A DNA stretch of 64,000 nt from an uncultured Lachnospiraceae bacterium (GTDB taxonomy: Bacteria; Bacillota; Clostridia; Lachnospirales; Lachnospiraceae): assembly GCA_910584725.1 (NCBI GenBank), contig CAJUBE010000015.1:35376-99375 (forward strand), given 5' to 3'. A program made the position numbers and the translations under genes. Position 1 is the stretch's first letter; each line of letters begins with the position of its first letter. The notes beneath the pieces were generated by a model. It searched no databases. It was not told the origin of the DNA and was given only the letters and a program-made list of their open reading frames with translations. This document shows positions 1-8,178 of the stretch, one piece after another.

Positions 1-1
1 C

Positions 2-907
2 GGCTCCATGAGCAGCAGGGGCGCCGGGGAGACGAAGCTGGAGCTGGACAGGCGTGTGCTGGAAAAGCGTCTGGCGGAGCTGCGGCGGGAGCTTAAAGAG
101 GTGGGAAACGAGCGGGAGACGCAGAGAAAACGCCGCGTGAAGTCGGGGCTTCCGAGGGTGGCGCTGGTGGGTTATACCAATGCCGGAAAATCTACCCTGT
201 TAAATGCTATGCTCGACCTTTATGGCGCGGACGAGGGGGAGGCGCAGGAGGAGCGGCATGTCTTTGAGAAGGATATGCTTTTTGCCACGCTGGATACCAC
301 CGTGCGCAAGATTGCGCCCCCGGAGCACCACGCGTTTCTGCTGTCGGACACGGTGGGGTTTATCCACAAGCTGCCGCACAATCTGGTGGAGGCTTTTCAG
401 TCTACCTTGGAGGAGGCGAAGGAGGCCGATCTTCTCATACAGGTGGTGGATTACAGTGATGAGCACTATAAAGAGCAGATCGCCGTCACCAATCAAACCT
501 TAAAGAAGCTGCAGGCGGACGGCATTCCCATGCTCTTTGTTTACAATAAGTCGGATCTGGTTTCGACAGACGCCTTGCCGGGCCTTTCCGGAGTGGAGCG
601 GGAAGAGGTGGCCGCGCATCTGCCTGTGGCGGCAAAGGCGCACGGTGAATCAGCCGGCGAGGGCATTTATCTGTCCGCGAAAAAGCGGATCGGAATGGAG
701 GAGCTGGTTCGTCTGATCGAGGAAAAACTCTCCGGCGGGTATCGGGAGTGCACGCTTCTGATTCCCTACACGGACGGCAGGGCGGTGTCCTATCTGAACG
801 AGAACGCGGTGGTTTTCGAGACGGCGTATGAGGAGAAGGGCGTGCGGATGCGGGTGAATTGTAAGAAGGAGGATTACGGGTATTACAGGAAGTATGAGGA
901 GGAGTAA
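2..907 (+). CDS. hflX: GTPase HflX, C-terminal part (5' end outside the window)
   Basis: Ribosome-associated GTPase that rescues or splits stalled 70S ribosomes under stress. The visible part begins inside the family's glycine-rich linker (SSRGAGETKLELDRR), continues through a basic coiled segment, then a G domain with P-loop GYTNAGKST, G3 DTVGF and G4 NKSD. The reading frame is open to the left edge, so the true start and the N-terminal nucleotide-binding domain lie outside; full HflX is roughly 420 residues and about 300 are seen here. The C-terminal region (after about residue 225 of the visible part) is the usual small alpha/beta domain. No clear terminator follows. Confidence 0.93.
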   Translation, partial: GSMSSRGAGETKLELDRRVLEKRLAELRRELKEVGNERETQRKRRVKSGLPRVALVGYTNAGKSTLLNAMLDLYGADEGEAQEERHVFEKDMLFATLDTTVRKIAPPEHHAFLLSDTVGFIHKLPHNLVEAFQSTLEEAKEADLLIQVVDYSDEHYKEQIAVTNQTLKKLQADGIPMLFVYNKSDLVSTDALPGLSGVEREEVAAHLPVAAKAHGESAGEGIYLSAKKRIGMEELVRLIEEKLSGGYRECTLLIPYTDGRAVSYLNENAVVFETAYEEKGVRMRVNCKKEDYGYYRKYEEE

Positions 908-1004
908 ACACGGTTATTGGGAAGTGTGTTGCGTTGGCGGCCCATATCCTTTATAATAATTTAGGCAGGCATAAACTAAAAAATACGAAGTGAGCTACAC
1001 AGAC

Positions 1005-1157
1005 ATGGAGGCAAGATTGAAAAATCATGCTGATGCATTGATTTTTCAATCGCAAATTTGTGAAGGAGCGTCACAAATTTGTTTGATGGCAGACGCAAAT
1101 TTGAGATTTGCATCGCCGGTCGCAAAAACGCTCCAGAATGGAGAACAGTATGATTGA
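1005..1157 (+). CDS. 50-codon leader ORF running through the structured element and overlapping the hydratase start (doubtful)
   Basis: An ATG at 1005 opens 50 codons that cross the whole structured leader and stop at 1157, a few bases past the hydratase ATG at 1150, an arrangement that would permit translational coupling. The peptide begins MEARLKNHADALIFQS. Against a coding role: in the sister element before pyrD the same frame matches through FQS and then meets TGA at once, so the frame is not conserved where the RNA structure is. I list it because it could be a regulatory upstream ORF, but RNA structure explains this stretch better. Confidence 0.2.
   Translation: MEARLKNHADALIFQSQICEGASQICLMADANLRFASPVAKTLQNGEQYD
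1015..1143 (+). promoter_or_regulatory. Structured RNA leader, copy A (three hairpins plus pseudoknot) before the hydratase
   Basis: Hairpin 1: GATTGAAAAATCA (1015-1027) pairs with TGATTTTTCAATC (1039-1051). Hairpin 2: 11-bp stem 1053-1063/1071-1081 with the 7-nt loop AGGAGCG. Hairpin 3: GCAAAT/ATTTGC (1095-1100/1106-1111). The hairpin-2 loop (GGAGCG, 1065-1070) is complementary to CGCTCC (1129-1134), giving a 6-bp pseudoknot. Five bases later lies the Shine-Dalgarno GGAG (1140-1143). CTCC can instead pair with that GGAG, so loop and ribosome site compete for one strand. Copy B (20487-20628) has the same plan with compensatory changes. I do not recognise it as a named riboswitch family. Confidence 0.75.
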
Positions 1158-3450
1158 ACTGACACAGGGCGGCGCGTATCTGCTAAACGGGACGGAGATT
1201 GTGCCCGACGGCGCGGATGCGGCGGCGCAGATTAAGAATAAGACCGGGCAGGAGATTTCCAAATGCGAGGCGGCGAGGAATACCATTGCTTACGGTATTC
1301 TGGAAGCGCACAACACTTCCGGCAATATGGAGAAATTAAAGATTAAATTCGATAAACTGACTTCCCACGATATCACCTTTGTGGGAATTATTCAGACGGC
1401 GCGGGCTTCGGGGCTTAAGAAATTCCCCATTCCCTACGTGCTCACCAACTGTCACAACTCCCTGTGCGCGGTGGGCGGCACGATCAACGAGGATGACCAC
1501 ATGTTTGGCCTTTCCTGCGCCAAAAAGTACGGCGGCATCTATGTGCCGCCCCATCAGGCGGTGATCCACCAGTACGCGAGGGAGATGTTGGCGGGCGGCG
1601 GGAAAATGATTTTAGGTTCCGACTCCCACACAAGGTACGGCGCGCTCGGTACGATGGCTATGGGCGAGGGCGGGCCGGAGCTGGTAAAACAGCTTTTGTC
1701 CCAGACCTACGATATCAATATGCCCGGCGTTGTGGGCGTGTATCTGACGGGCGAGCCGGTGAAGGGCGTGGGGCCGCAGGACGTGGCCTTAGCCATCATC
1801 GGAGCGGTGTTTGGGAACGGCTATGTGAAAAATAAGGTGATGGAGTTCGTGGGGCCGGGCGTTGCCGCCCTGAGCGCGGACTTCCGCATCGGCATCGACG
1901 TGATGACCACGGAAACCACATGTTTGTCTTCCATCTGGCAAACGGACGAGCAGATCAAAGAGTTTTATGAAATTCACGGCAGGAAAGAGGAGTACACGGA
2001 GTTAAATCCGGGAGAGATTACCTATTACGACGGCATGATTACGGTGGATCTGTCGAAAATCCGTCCCATGATTGCTATGCCTTTCCACCCGAGCAATACC
2101 TACACCATCGACGAGGTGAATGCGAATCTGAAAGATGTGCTCCACGACGTGGAGGAGCGTGCAAAGGTCAGTCTGGACGGCGCGGTGCCTTATTCTTTAC
2201 AGGATAAGGTTGTGGACGGTAAATTTATGGTGGATCAGGGGATTATCGCTGGCTGTGCGGGCGGCGGCTTTGAGAATATCTGCGCGGCGGCGGATATTCT
2301 GCGCGGCTCCTATATCGGCTCGGACGGCTTTACCTTAAGCGTGTATCCGGCCTCCATGCCCGTTTACATGGAGCTGATTAAAAACGGCTGCGCAGCGGCC
2401 ATTTTGGAAACGGGCGCGGTGCTGAAAACGGCGTTCTGCGGCCCCTGCTTCGGCGCGGGAGACACGCCGGCAAACAATGCGTTCAGCATAAGGCATTCCA
2501 CAAGGAATTTCCCCAACAGGGAGGGATCGAAGCTGCAGAACGGCCAGATTTCTTCCGTGGCGCTCATGGACGCCCGCTCCATCGCGGCTACGGCGGCCAA
2601 CAAGGGTATGCTCACGCCGGCCACCGAGTTCGACGGGGACATCGGGAAATACAAATATCACTTTGACGCCAATATTTATAAGAACCGCGTCTTTGATTCC
2701 AAAGGCGTGGCGGATGAGAGCGTGGAAATTCAGTTTGGGCCGAACATCAAGGACTGGCCTGCCATGGGCGCGCTGCCGGAAAATCTGGTGCTGCGGGTCG
2801 TTTCGGAAATTCACGATCCCGTTACCACCACGGACGAGCTGATTCCCTCCGGGGAGACTTCCTCCTACCGCTCAAACCCGCTTGGGCTGGCAGAGTTTAC
2901 GCTGTCAAGAAAAGACCCTGAGTACGTGGGACGGGCCAAGGATATCCAGAGGGCGGAAAAAGCCAGAATGCAGGGAGAGCACCCCTGTCAGGCGCATCCC
3001 GACGTGAAGCCGGTGATGGGTGTGATCAAGCAGTCTTTCCCGGATGTCTCCCATGAAAATACCGGGTTCGGTTCTACGATCTTCGCGGTGAAGCCGGGTG
3101 ACGGCTCCGCCAGAGAGCAGGCGGCGAGCTGCCAGAAGGTGCTGGGCGGCTGGGCGAATATCGCAAACGAGTACGCGACAAAGAGGTATCGTTCCAATCT
3201 GATCAACTGGGGTATGCTGCCGTTTCTGATCGAGGCGGGCGAGCTGCCTTTTAAGAATCTGGACTACCTGTTTTTCCCGGGTATCCGCAAGGCTGTGGAG
3301 GAGAAGGCAGAGACCATTGAAGCCTATCGGGTATCTGTGGAAGACGGAGCGCTTCAGCAGTTTACTCTGACGTTGGGAGAGCTGACGGACGAGGAGAGAC
3401 AGATTATTTTAAAGGGGTGTCTCATCAATTACAACAGGGTTCAAGCGTGA
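1150..3450 (+). CDS. Aconitase-superfamily hydratase (YbhJ-like), [4Fe-4S]
   Basis: 766-residue member of the aconitase superfamily, close to the YbhJ-type hydratase branch; the substrate is not predictable from sequence. Seen: the active-site GSDSHTRYGALG segment, cluster-ligand candidates in GCAGGG and in the CGPCFG pair, and the STRNFPNREG variant of the swivel motif. All superfamily landmarks are present, so it is probably active. Upstream in-frame ATGs exist (1108, 1138), but ATG 1150 has GGAG six bases before it and is preferred. The leader is the structured element copy A. The stop codon TGA lies inside the first copy of the intergenic palindromic repeat. Could be annotated aconitate hydratase, but true citrate-cycle function is unproven. 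Confidence 0.85.
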   Translation: MIELTQGGAYLLNGTEIVPDGADAAAQIKNKTGQEISKCEAARNTIAYGILEAHNTSGNMEKLKIKFDKLTSHDITFVGIIQTARASGLKKFPIPYVLTNCHNSLCAVGGTINEDDHMFGLSCAKKYGGIYVPPHQAVIHQYAREMLAGGGKMILGSDSHTRYGALGTMAMGEGGPELVKQLLSQTYDINMPGVVGVYLTGEPVKGVGPQDVALAIIGAVFGNGYVKNKVMEFVGPGVAALSADFRIGIDVMTTETTCLSSIWQTDEQIKEFYEIHGRKEEYTELNPGEITYYDGMITVDLSKIRPMIAMPFHPSNTYTIDEVNANLKDVLHDVEERAKVSLDGAVPYSLQDKVVDGKFMVDQGIIAGCAGGGFENICAAADILRGSYIGSDGFTLSVYPASMPVYMELIKNGCAAAILETGAVLKTAFCGPCFGAGDTPANNAFSIRHSTRNFPNREGSKLQNGQISSVALMDARSIAATAANKGMLTPATEFDGDIGKYKYHFDANIYKNRVFDSKGVADESVEIQFGPNIKDWPAMGALPENLVLRVVSEIHDPVTTTDELIPSGETSSYRSNPLGLAEFTLSRKDPEYVGRAKDIQRAEKARMQGEHPCQAHPDVKPVMGVIKQSFPDVSHENTGFGSTIFAVKPGDGSAREQAASCQKVLGGWANIANEYATKRYRSNLINWGMLPFLIEAGELPFKNLDYLFFPGIRKAVEEKAETIEAYRVSVEDGALQQFTLTLGELTDEERQIILKGCLINYNRVQA

Positions 3451-3498
3451 GAAGAACTTCTAAATCACTCGCAGCAAGGGTTGCTTCGCGACTCACGC
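3445..3498 (+). repeat. Modular palindromic repeat, copy 1 (short form)
   Basis: Outer arms GCGTGAG (3445-3451) and CTCACGC (3492-3498) enclose the family core AGAACTTCT and an inner hairpin CGCAGCAA/TTGCTTCGCG. The hydratase TGA stop is part of the left arm. The trailing hairpin found in most other copies is absent. Confidence 0.75.
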
Positions 3499-3517
3499 CA
3501 AGATAAGTAGGGGGATT

Positions 3518-4507
3518 ATGTATCATGGGGTAAAAAAGGAGACGGGGGGAATTGTGCGCCCTCTTGTCTCGATCTCGATTGTACTGTTTGTGGCGGCTGT
3601 ACTGATCTATGCGGCGGTACAAAACAGGACACAACAGAATAATGTGACACAGGAGAGCGTACCGATGGATGGCGCTTCCACAGACGCTTTGGCGAATGTT
3701 GCCCTGCCGGAGCTGGAGCCGGAAAAGCCGGAGGTGGATTCCTCATCCATGGAGATTATAAACGATGTGCTCCTGAGCAATGTCCCCAAGGCTGATTACA
3801 GCTATTCCTTTAACGGAAAGCTGAACGATTCGTTCGTGGTGACGAGAGCGGGAGATGAGGGTCGTTTTAACAGCGGCACTTATCCGGAGATGTCGGAGGA
3901 TGTGTTTCCTCTGTTTACCGAGGGCGTTGAGGGCGACGCGCTCTATCTGGACGGCAGCTACGGCGTGGCTCTCCAGGGGGTGGAGCCCCTGAATGAGTCC
4001 TACACGATTTCTTTCTGGTTCCGCGCGGACGAGCTGTTTGACTGGTCTCCTTTTCTGCTGATCGGTTCTCATCTGATGGATGTGGGGGGCAGTCAGAGCT
4101 ATCTCTCCATCAACAGGAAGACCACGGAGGAGGGAGAGCAGGTCGTGCCGATTTTTAATACCATCGACGCGGTTTTGAATAATTCTTGTGAGATCAGGCC
4201 TTCCATGGAGCAGAAGCGATGGGTCAATCTGAACGAGTGGGTCTACATAACTGTTTGCGTGGACGCCTCCGCCTCCTCCGGAGCCGGTGAGGGGAGAGCC
4301 ATGGGCTATCTGTATTTAAACAGTGAGCTGATCGGTTCTGGGGAGGTGTCGTTATTAAATATGGATGAGGAGAGTGTGTGCGCCTATCTGGGGATCAGCT
4401 GTTACGACGAGTTGTTCCGCGCCAGCTATGACGAGGTGCATATCTGGCAGCAAGTGTTGGACGAGAGCCAGATCAGCAGTATGTATACGGCTTATATTGT
4501 AGCGTGA
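3518..4507 (+). CDS. Membrane-anchored LamG/concanavalin-like domain protein
   Basis: 329 residues. A short basic N-terminus is followed by one hydrophobic segment (about residues 13-34, VSISIVLFVAAVLIYAAVQ), then a polar linker and, from about residue 100 to the end, a LamG-type beta-sandwich: YSFNGKLND, LDGSYGVALQG, SYTISFWFRADE, EWVYITVCVD and YDEVHIWQQVLDESQI are typical strands. Such domains bind carbohydrate or protein at the cell surface; no catalytic residues are evident. ATG 3518 follows a GGGGG stretch at close spacing. It lies between two copies of the palindromic repeat, and its TGA is again within the left arm of the second copy. Function beyond surface binding is unknown. Confidence 0.75.
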   Translation: MYHGVKKETGGIVRPLVSISIVLFVAAVLIYAAVQNRTQQNNVTQESVPMDGASTDALANVALPELEPEKPEVDSSSMEIINDVLLSNVPKADYSYSFNGKLNDSFVVTRAGDEGRFNSGTYPEMSEDVFPLFTEGVEGDALYLDGSYGVALQGVEPLNESYTISFWFRADELFDWSPFLLIGSHLMDVGGSQSYLSINRKTTEEGEQVVPIFNTIDAVLNNSCEIRPSMEQKRWVNLNEWVYITVCVDASASSGAGEGRAMGYLYLNSELIGSGEVSLLNMDEESVCAYLGISCYDELFRASYDEVHIWQQVLDESQISSMYTAYIVA

Positions 4508-4596
4508 AAAGTGCTTCTAAAGACGTCCCGCCATAGGACGGGACGCCAAGAAGCACTAAGTTTCACGCAGGAGAATGCCTGTAAAAAGGTATTCTC
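4502..4596 (+). repeat. Modular palindromic repeat, copy 2 (inner module I)
   Basis: Outer arms GCGTGAAA (4502-4509) and TTTCACGC (4561-4568), then AGTGCTTCT/AGAAGCACT, enclosing the module I hairpin GTCCCG-CCATAGGA-CGGGAC. A second hairpin GAGAATGCC/GGTATTCTC follows at 4571-4596. The left arm contains the stop codon of the LamG gene. Confidence 0.85.
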
Positions 4597-4830
4597 TGTA
4601 TGGAGGTGTTAATTATCTACAAAAAGTTCCGATATATAAATTACAGGGAAGCGGTTCTTGGCCAGGGCTTGTTTTTCTGAAAATTAATGATGTAGAGACC
4701 AGGGACGGTATTTTTAGGGAAAAGGAATTTCCATAAGAGTGCCGTCTTTTTCTATGCCGGGCGTCAGGGAAGGCGCTGTCTGGTGCACAGGCAGGCGTAA
4801 AAAAGCGGTCTTTTACAAAAGGAGGGAACA

Positions 4831-5898
4831 TTGATTATTGAATCCGGTACCATAGGGATGCAGTCCTCCAGAACCAGTCGTTCCGTGATGAAGGTGAGTG
4901 CCAGAGCTATAGGGGGCACTTTTGCGGGCGGAAAAGAAGGATTAAATTCACTTTTTGAGAATCAGCTTGGCACTGGAGAAAAAACTGCGGGAGAGGAAAA
5001 CGACAAGGATAAGGCGAGCCTGGAAGACCTCTCCACACATATGCGCAATATGACCGGCGGATGGCATATCTCCACGAGAAATGACGAAAAAGAGGCGGTG
5101 CGCAGTATCAAGCAGCAGTGCGTGGAATTTCTGTTAGAGCTTCTGTTTAACTTTCGTGGGAAGAGGGGCGGGCAGAACAGTCCCATCGCTGCGGCCGGAG
5201 GATCAAACATGTACGCGGTGCAGGGATACCAGATGCAGCGTTACTACATGGAGGAGGAACATACCACTTTTGCCACTCAGGGTACGGTGAAAACTGCGGA
5301 CGGGAGGGAGCTGTCCTTCAATCTGGAGTTTGGCATGAGCCGCAGATTTGAGGAGTACTATGAGGAAAATGTGGTGACTTCCATCAAGACTTTTAAAGAT
5401 CCGCTGGTAATCAATTTGGATACCAATATCGCGCAGGTTTCCGATCAGAAGTTCTTCTTTGATCTGGACTGCGACGGCGAGGAGGAAGAGATTTCAAGCC
5501 TGCAGGCGGGCAGCGGCTTTTTGGCCCTTGATCTGAACGGGGACGGGAAGATCAATGACGGCAGCGAGTTATTCGGCACAAAGAGCGGCGACGGCTTTAA
5601 AGATCTTTCCAAGTATGATCTGGACGGCAACGGCTGGATTGACGAGGCGGATCCCATCTGGGAGAAGCTTTTGATCTGGACGAAGGATGAAGACGGAAAT
5701 GATAAGATGTATCATCTGTCCGATCTGGGGGTAGGTGCCATCGGCCTTTCCCGGGTGGGAACGCAGTTTTCGTTGAATGACAAACAGACCAACGAAGCCA
5801 ACGCCATGATTCGCAAGACAGGTATTTTTCTGTATGAAAACGGAGCGGTATCCACTTTGCAGCAGTTGGATATGGCAGTCTACAACGAAAAATCATAA
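4831..5898 (+). CDS. EF-hand/dockerin-like calcium-binding protein, secretion unclear
   Basis: 355 residues starting at TTG 4831, seven bases after GGAGGG. No signal peptide is seen. The N-terminal half is charged and low in recognisable motifs. The middle (about 165-205) resembles a beta-rich region, and the C-terminal half has calcium-loop motifs: FDLDCDGEEEEI, LDLNGDGKINDGSELFG and YDLDGNGWIDEADPIW (about residues 208-280), with the DxNxDGxI spacing of EF-hand loops followed by an LFG motif common in large bacterial calcium-binding proteins. Similar proteins are usually annotated hypothetical. It sits just before spoIID and spoIIQ on the same strand, but nothing shows a sporulation role. 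Confidence 0.7.
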   Translation: MIIESGTIGMQSSRTSRSVMKVSARAIGGTFAGGKEGLNSLFENQLGTGEKTAGEENDKDKASLEDLSTHMRNMTGGWHISTRNDEKEAVRSIKQQCVEFLLELLFNFRGKRGGQNSPIAAAGGSNMYAVQGYQMQRYYMEEEHTTFATQGTVKTADGRELSFNLEFGMSRRFEEYYEENVVTSIKTFKDPLVINLDTNIAQVSDQKFFFDLDCDGEEEEISSLQAGSGFLALDLNGDGKINDGSELFGTKSGDGFKDLSKYDLDGNGWIDEADPIWEKLLIWTKDEDGNDKMYHLSDLGVGAIGLSRVGTQFSLNDKQTNEANAMIRKTGIFLYENGAVSTLQQLDMAVYNEKS

Positions 5899-5945
5899 CG
5901 GTATAAATAACGGGACATCCACATAGGATTTATGTGGGGTGTCAC

Positions 5946-6905
5946 ATGAACAAAAATGGAATCGACTCAAAAAAAGCAAACAAAAGGGATGCGTGCAGCT
6001 TCCTTTTGTTTGTTTTTTTATTGCCCTATGTCTGCGCCTGCCTCTGGGGGCATGTGGGGGAGGAGGCGGATTATTTAAGGGAAAATAAGAAGGAAAATGA
6101 GTATATGGTGGAGGCTTCCGTGGAGTGGGGCGTTTGGGAGCTTCCCCTGGAAGAATATCTGGTCTACAGGCTGTGTCTGGTCATGCCGGAAGATTATGGG
6201 ATGGAAGCCGAAAAGGCGCAGGCGGTTCTTCTGCGGACGGAGATGGCGGCTCTCTATGCGGAGCAGGGAGAAAAGCGCGTCGCCGTGGAGGGGGAAGGGC
6301 TGGCGAAGTTTTATAAGGGTAGGGCCGGACAGGAGGAGGTTTTGGAAAGGTGCAGGCAGGCGGTGCGTGAAACTGCGGGAGAGATTTTGGTTTACCGCGG
6401 CGAGCCCATTCGTGCGTCCTATTTTCGGGTGAGCAACGGTTCCACCAGAGCCGCGGGTGATGAGGACTGTCCGTATCTCTCCGCGGTTTCCTGCGAGCAG
6501 GATCAGGACGCGCCGGATTACAACAGTACGGTGAGAGTGGAGCGGGAGCGCTATATAGAAAAACTGCGGGGCATTTTGGAGGGGGATTTTACGGAACAGT
6601 CACTTTGGGAAGAGGGAAAATTTTCTTTTGACGGCACAGGATATATGACAAAAGTGTCATTTGTTGACGGAAACGGGGAGGAAGAGAAGATAGACGGGGA
6701 GACATTCCGCCATCTTTTCAGTCTGCCATCCGCTTCTTTTGAAATGGATAGGGAGGAGGAACAGGTGGTTTTTCGTGTGACAGGAGTGGGACACGGTTTC
6801 GGGATGAGTCAGTATGCGGCCGGGTGTCGGGCTAAAAACGGGGAGAGTTATGAGGAGATTCTGGCAGCTTTCTTTTTTCAGACTGAATTAGCAAATTTTG
6901 AATAA
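5946..6905 (+). CDS. spoIID: SpoIID/LytB-domain protein (stage II sporulation protein D)
   Basis: Lytic transglycosylase family that trims peptidoglycan during engulfment of the forespore. 319 residues: an N-terminal membrane segment (about 18-36, SFLLFVFLLPYVCACLWG), then the SpoIID/LytB domain with LPLEEYLVYRLCLVMP, AEKAQAVLLRTEMAA, YFRVSNGSTRAAGD and the terminal GVGHGFGMSQYAAG signature, including the glutamate of the LEEY motif used as catalytic acid in the family. ATG 5946 with GGGGTG just upstream is preferred over the in-frame GTG 5934. The next gene encodes a SpoIIQ-like LytM protein, the usual functional partner. Length and motifs are normal. Confidence 0.9.
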   Translation: MNKNGIDSKKANKRDACSFLLFVFLLPYVCACLWGHVGEEADYLRENKKENEYMVEASVEWGVWELPLEEYLVYRLCLVMPEDYGMEAEKAQAVLLRTEMAALYAEQGEKRVAVEGEGLAKFYKGRAGQEEVLERCRQAVRETAGEILVYRGEPIRASYFRVSNGSTRAAGDEDCPYLSAVSCEQDQDAPDYNSTVRVERERYIEKLRGILEGDFTEQSLWEEGKFSFDGTGYMTKVSFVDGNGEEEKIDGETFRHLFSLPSASFEMDREEEQVVFRVTGVGHGFGMSQYAAGCRAKNGESYEEILAAFFFQTELANFE

Positions 6906-7011
6906 AGCGGAAAATTTGGGTAAAACTATCAGACAAAACCGATGCAGAGGTTGTCTGCGTTTCTGTGGACGATTTCCGGCAGCATCGGTAGAAAAACAGG
7001 AGGCGGGTTTC

Positions 7012-8028
7012 ATGACGAGAAGAAACAGAAGCAGTATCAGAAAAGAGAGAATCATCATGCTGGCGTCCTCGGTGTTCGTTCTGGCGGCGCTGACGGTGAC
7101 CGGCGTTTATGTAAGAAACAGCAACCGGGCTGAGAAGGAAGACTATGTGGTGGACTTCGAGGCGCTGGAACAGGGCAGCACGGAGCTCTCCGAAAATATG
7201 GTGTCCGGTGAGGAACTGGACACACTCTTTGCGGGCGTCGGGACGGACGATCTGGACTATGACCCCAGTTTTCAGGAGGCAAACTCCCAGCATGTGGAAA
7301 ACACGGAGGACGGCCTGAAATCAGGAAATAAGTCCGAAAAAAGTGTCACGGAGACGAAGACGATTGAAGAAAAAATAAAGGAAAAGGATCAGGAACAGGA
7401 CGAAAAGAAGATCGGGGAGTCCGAACAGACAAAGAAGGACGAGCCTAAGAAGGATAATCCTGTAGAAAAGACCACAGCAGAAAAAAAGAACAGTGGTACG
7501 GATAAGAAGAAAGAGGAAGAGGAAGCTGGCATGTTCGACGAGACGGTGGATGATGTTGTGAGCGACGAGGTGCAGGCGGAGGCGATTTCCACCACCGTAC
7601 AGCCGGAACTTGACTTCAGTGAGGAGGACGGGCTGGTGTGGCCGATTGTGGGCGATGTGCTGATCAATTTTAGCATGGATAAGACCATCTATTTTCCGAC
7701 GCTTGACCAGTATAAATATAATCCCGCCATTGTCATTGCGGCCACACAGGGAGAGAACATTTCGGCTGCGGCGGACGGACGCGTGACCTCCGTCAGCTAT
7801 GACCCCGGCACCGGCAATACGGTGGTGATGGAGCTTGGCAACGGCTATGAACTGACCTATGGTCAGCTTGAGAACATCACTGTGTCCGAGGGCAGTTTCG
7901 TGCATGTGGGAGACGGGATCGGCACAGTGGCGGCCCCCACGAAATATTACAGTATGGAAGGCACGAACGTGTACTTTAAATTGACGAAGGACGGGGAACC
8001 GGTGAACCCCATGAGTAAATTACAATGA
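7012..8028 (+). CDS. spoIIQ: SpoIIQ-like LytM (M23-fold) protein with degenerate active site
   Basis: 338 residues from ATG 7012 (AGGAGG eight bases upstream). One membrane helix (about 14-33) follows a basic N-terminus. A long, very acidic and lysine-rich linker (about 90-200) leads to an M23/LytM fold (about 215-338: GLVWPIVGDVLINFSMD, AADGRVTSVSYDPGTGNTVV, GSFVHVGDGIGTV). In active M23 peptidases zinc is bound by H and D of the first motif and by HxH at the end; here the corresponding stretches read YKYNPAIVIAA, LTYGQL and NVYFKL, without histidines. This fits a structural SpoIIQ that forms the SpoIIQ-SpoIIIAH channel rather than a peptidase. Context after spoIID supports the name. Confidence 0.8.
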   Translation: MTRRNRSSIRKERIIMLASSVFVLAALTVTGVYVRNSNRAEKEDYVVDFEALEQGSTELSENMVSGEELDTLFAGVGTDDLDYDPSFQEANSQHVENTEDGLKSGNKSEKSVTETKTIEEKIKEKDQEQDEKKIGESEQTKKDEPKKDNPVEKTTAEKKNSGTDKKKEEEEAGMFDETVDDVVSDEVQAEAISTTVQPELDFSEEDGLVWPIVGDVLINFSMDKTIYFPTLDQYKYNPAIVIAATQGENISAAADGRVTSVSYDPGTGNTVVMELGNGYELTYGQLENITVSEGSFVHVGDGIGTVAAPTKYYSMEGTNVYFKLTKDGEPVNPMSKLQ

Positions 8029-8030
8029 CA

Positions 8031-8145
8031 ACGTGAAAAGTACTTCTGAAGACGTTCCGCCATAGGACGGGAACGCAAAGTCAGCAAGCTGACCTGGAAG
8101 TACTAAGTTTCACGTGGGAGAATGCCTGAAAAAACGGCATTCTCC
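8031..8145 (+). repeat. Modular palindromic repeat, copy 3 (inner modules I and III)
   Basis: Begins two bases after the spoIIQ stop. Outer arms ACGTGAAA (8031-8038)/TTTCACGT (8108-8115), inner AGTACTTCT/GGAAGTACT. It holds two inner hairpins in series: module I (GTTCCG-CCATAGGA-CGGGAAC) and module III (GTCAGC-AA-GCTGAC). The trailing hairpin GGAGAATGCC/GGCATTCTCC ends at about 8145. Confidence 0.85.
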
Positions 8146-8178
8146 GCGCGGATGTAGATGACCGTTTGGAGGAAAGAG

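Noticed and set aside
4502..4596. Palindromic repeats considered as ordinary intrinsic terminators
   Set aside because: They lack U-runs, are far more complex than terminators and occur inside what look like operons (larB-larC, solute-binding protein-ATPase).
5901..5945. Sigma-E promoter directly before spoIID
   Set aside because: A CATAGGAT-like -10 exists but the -35 match is poor and the start would fall on the ribosome site.
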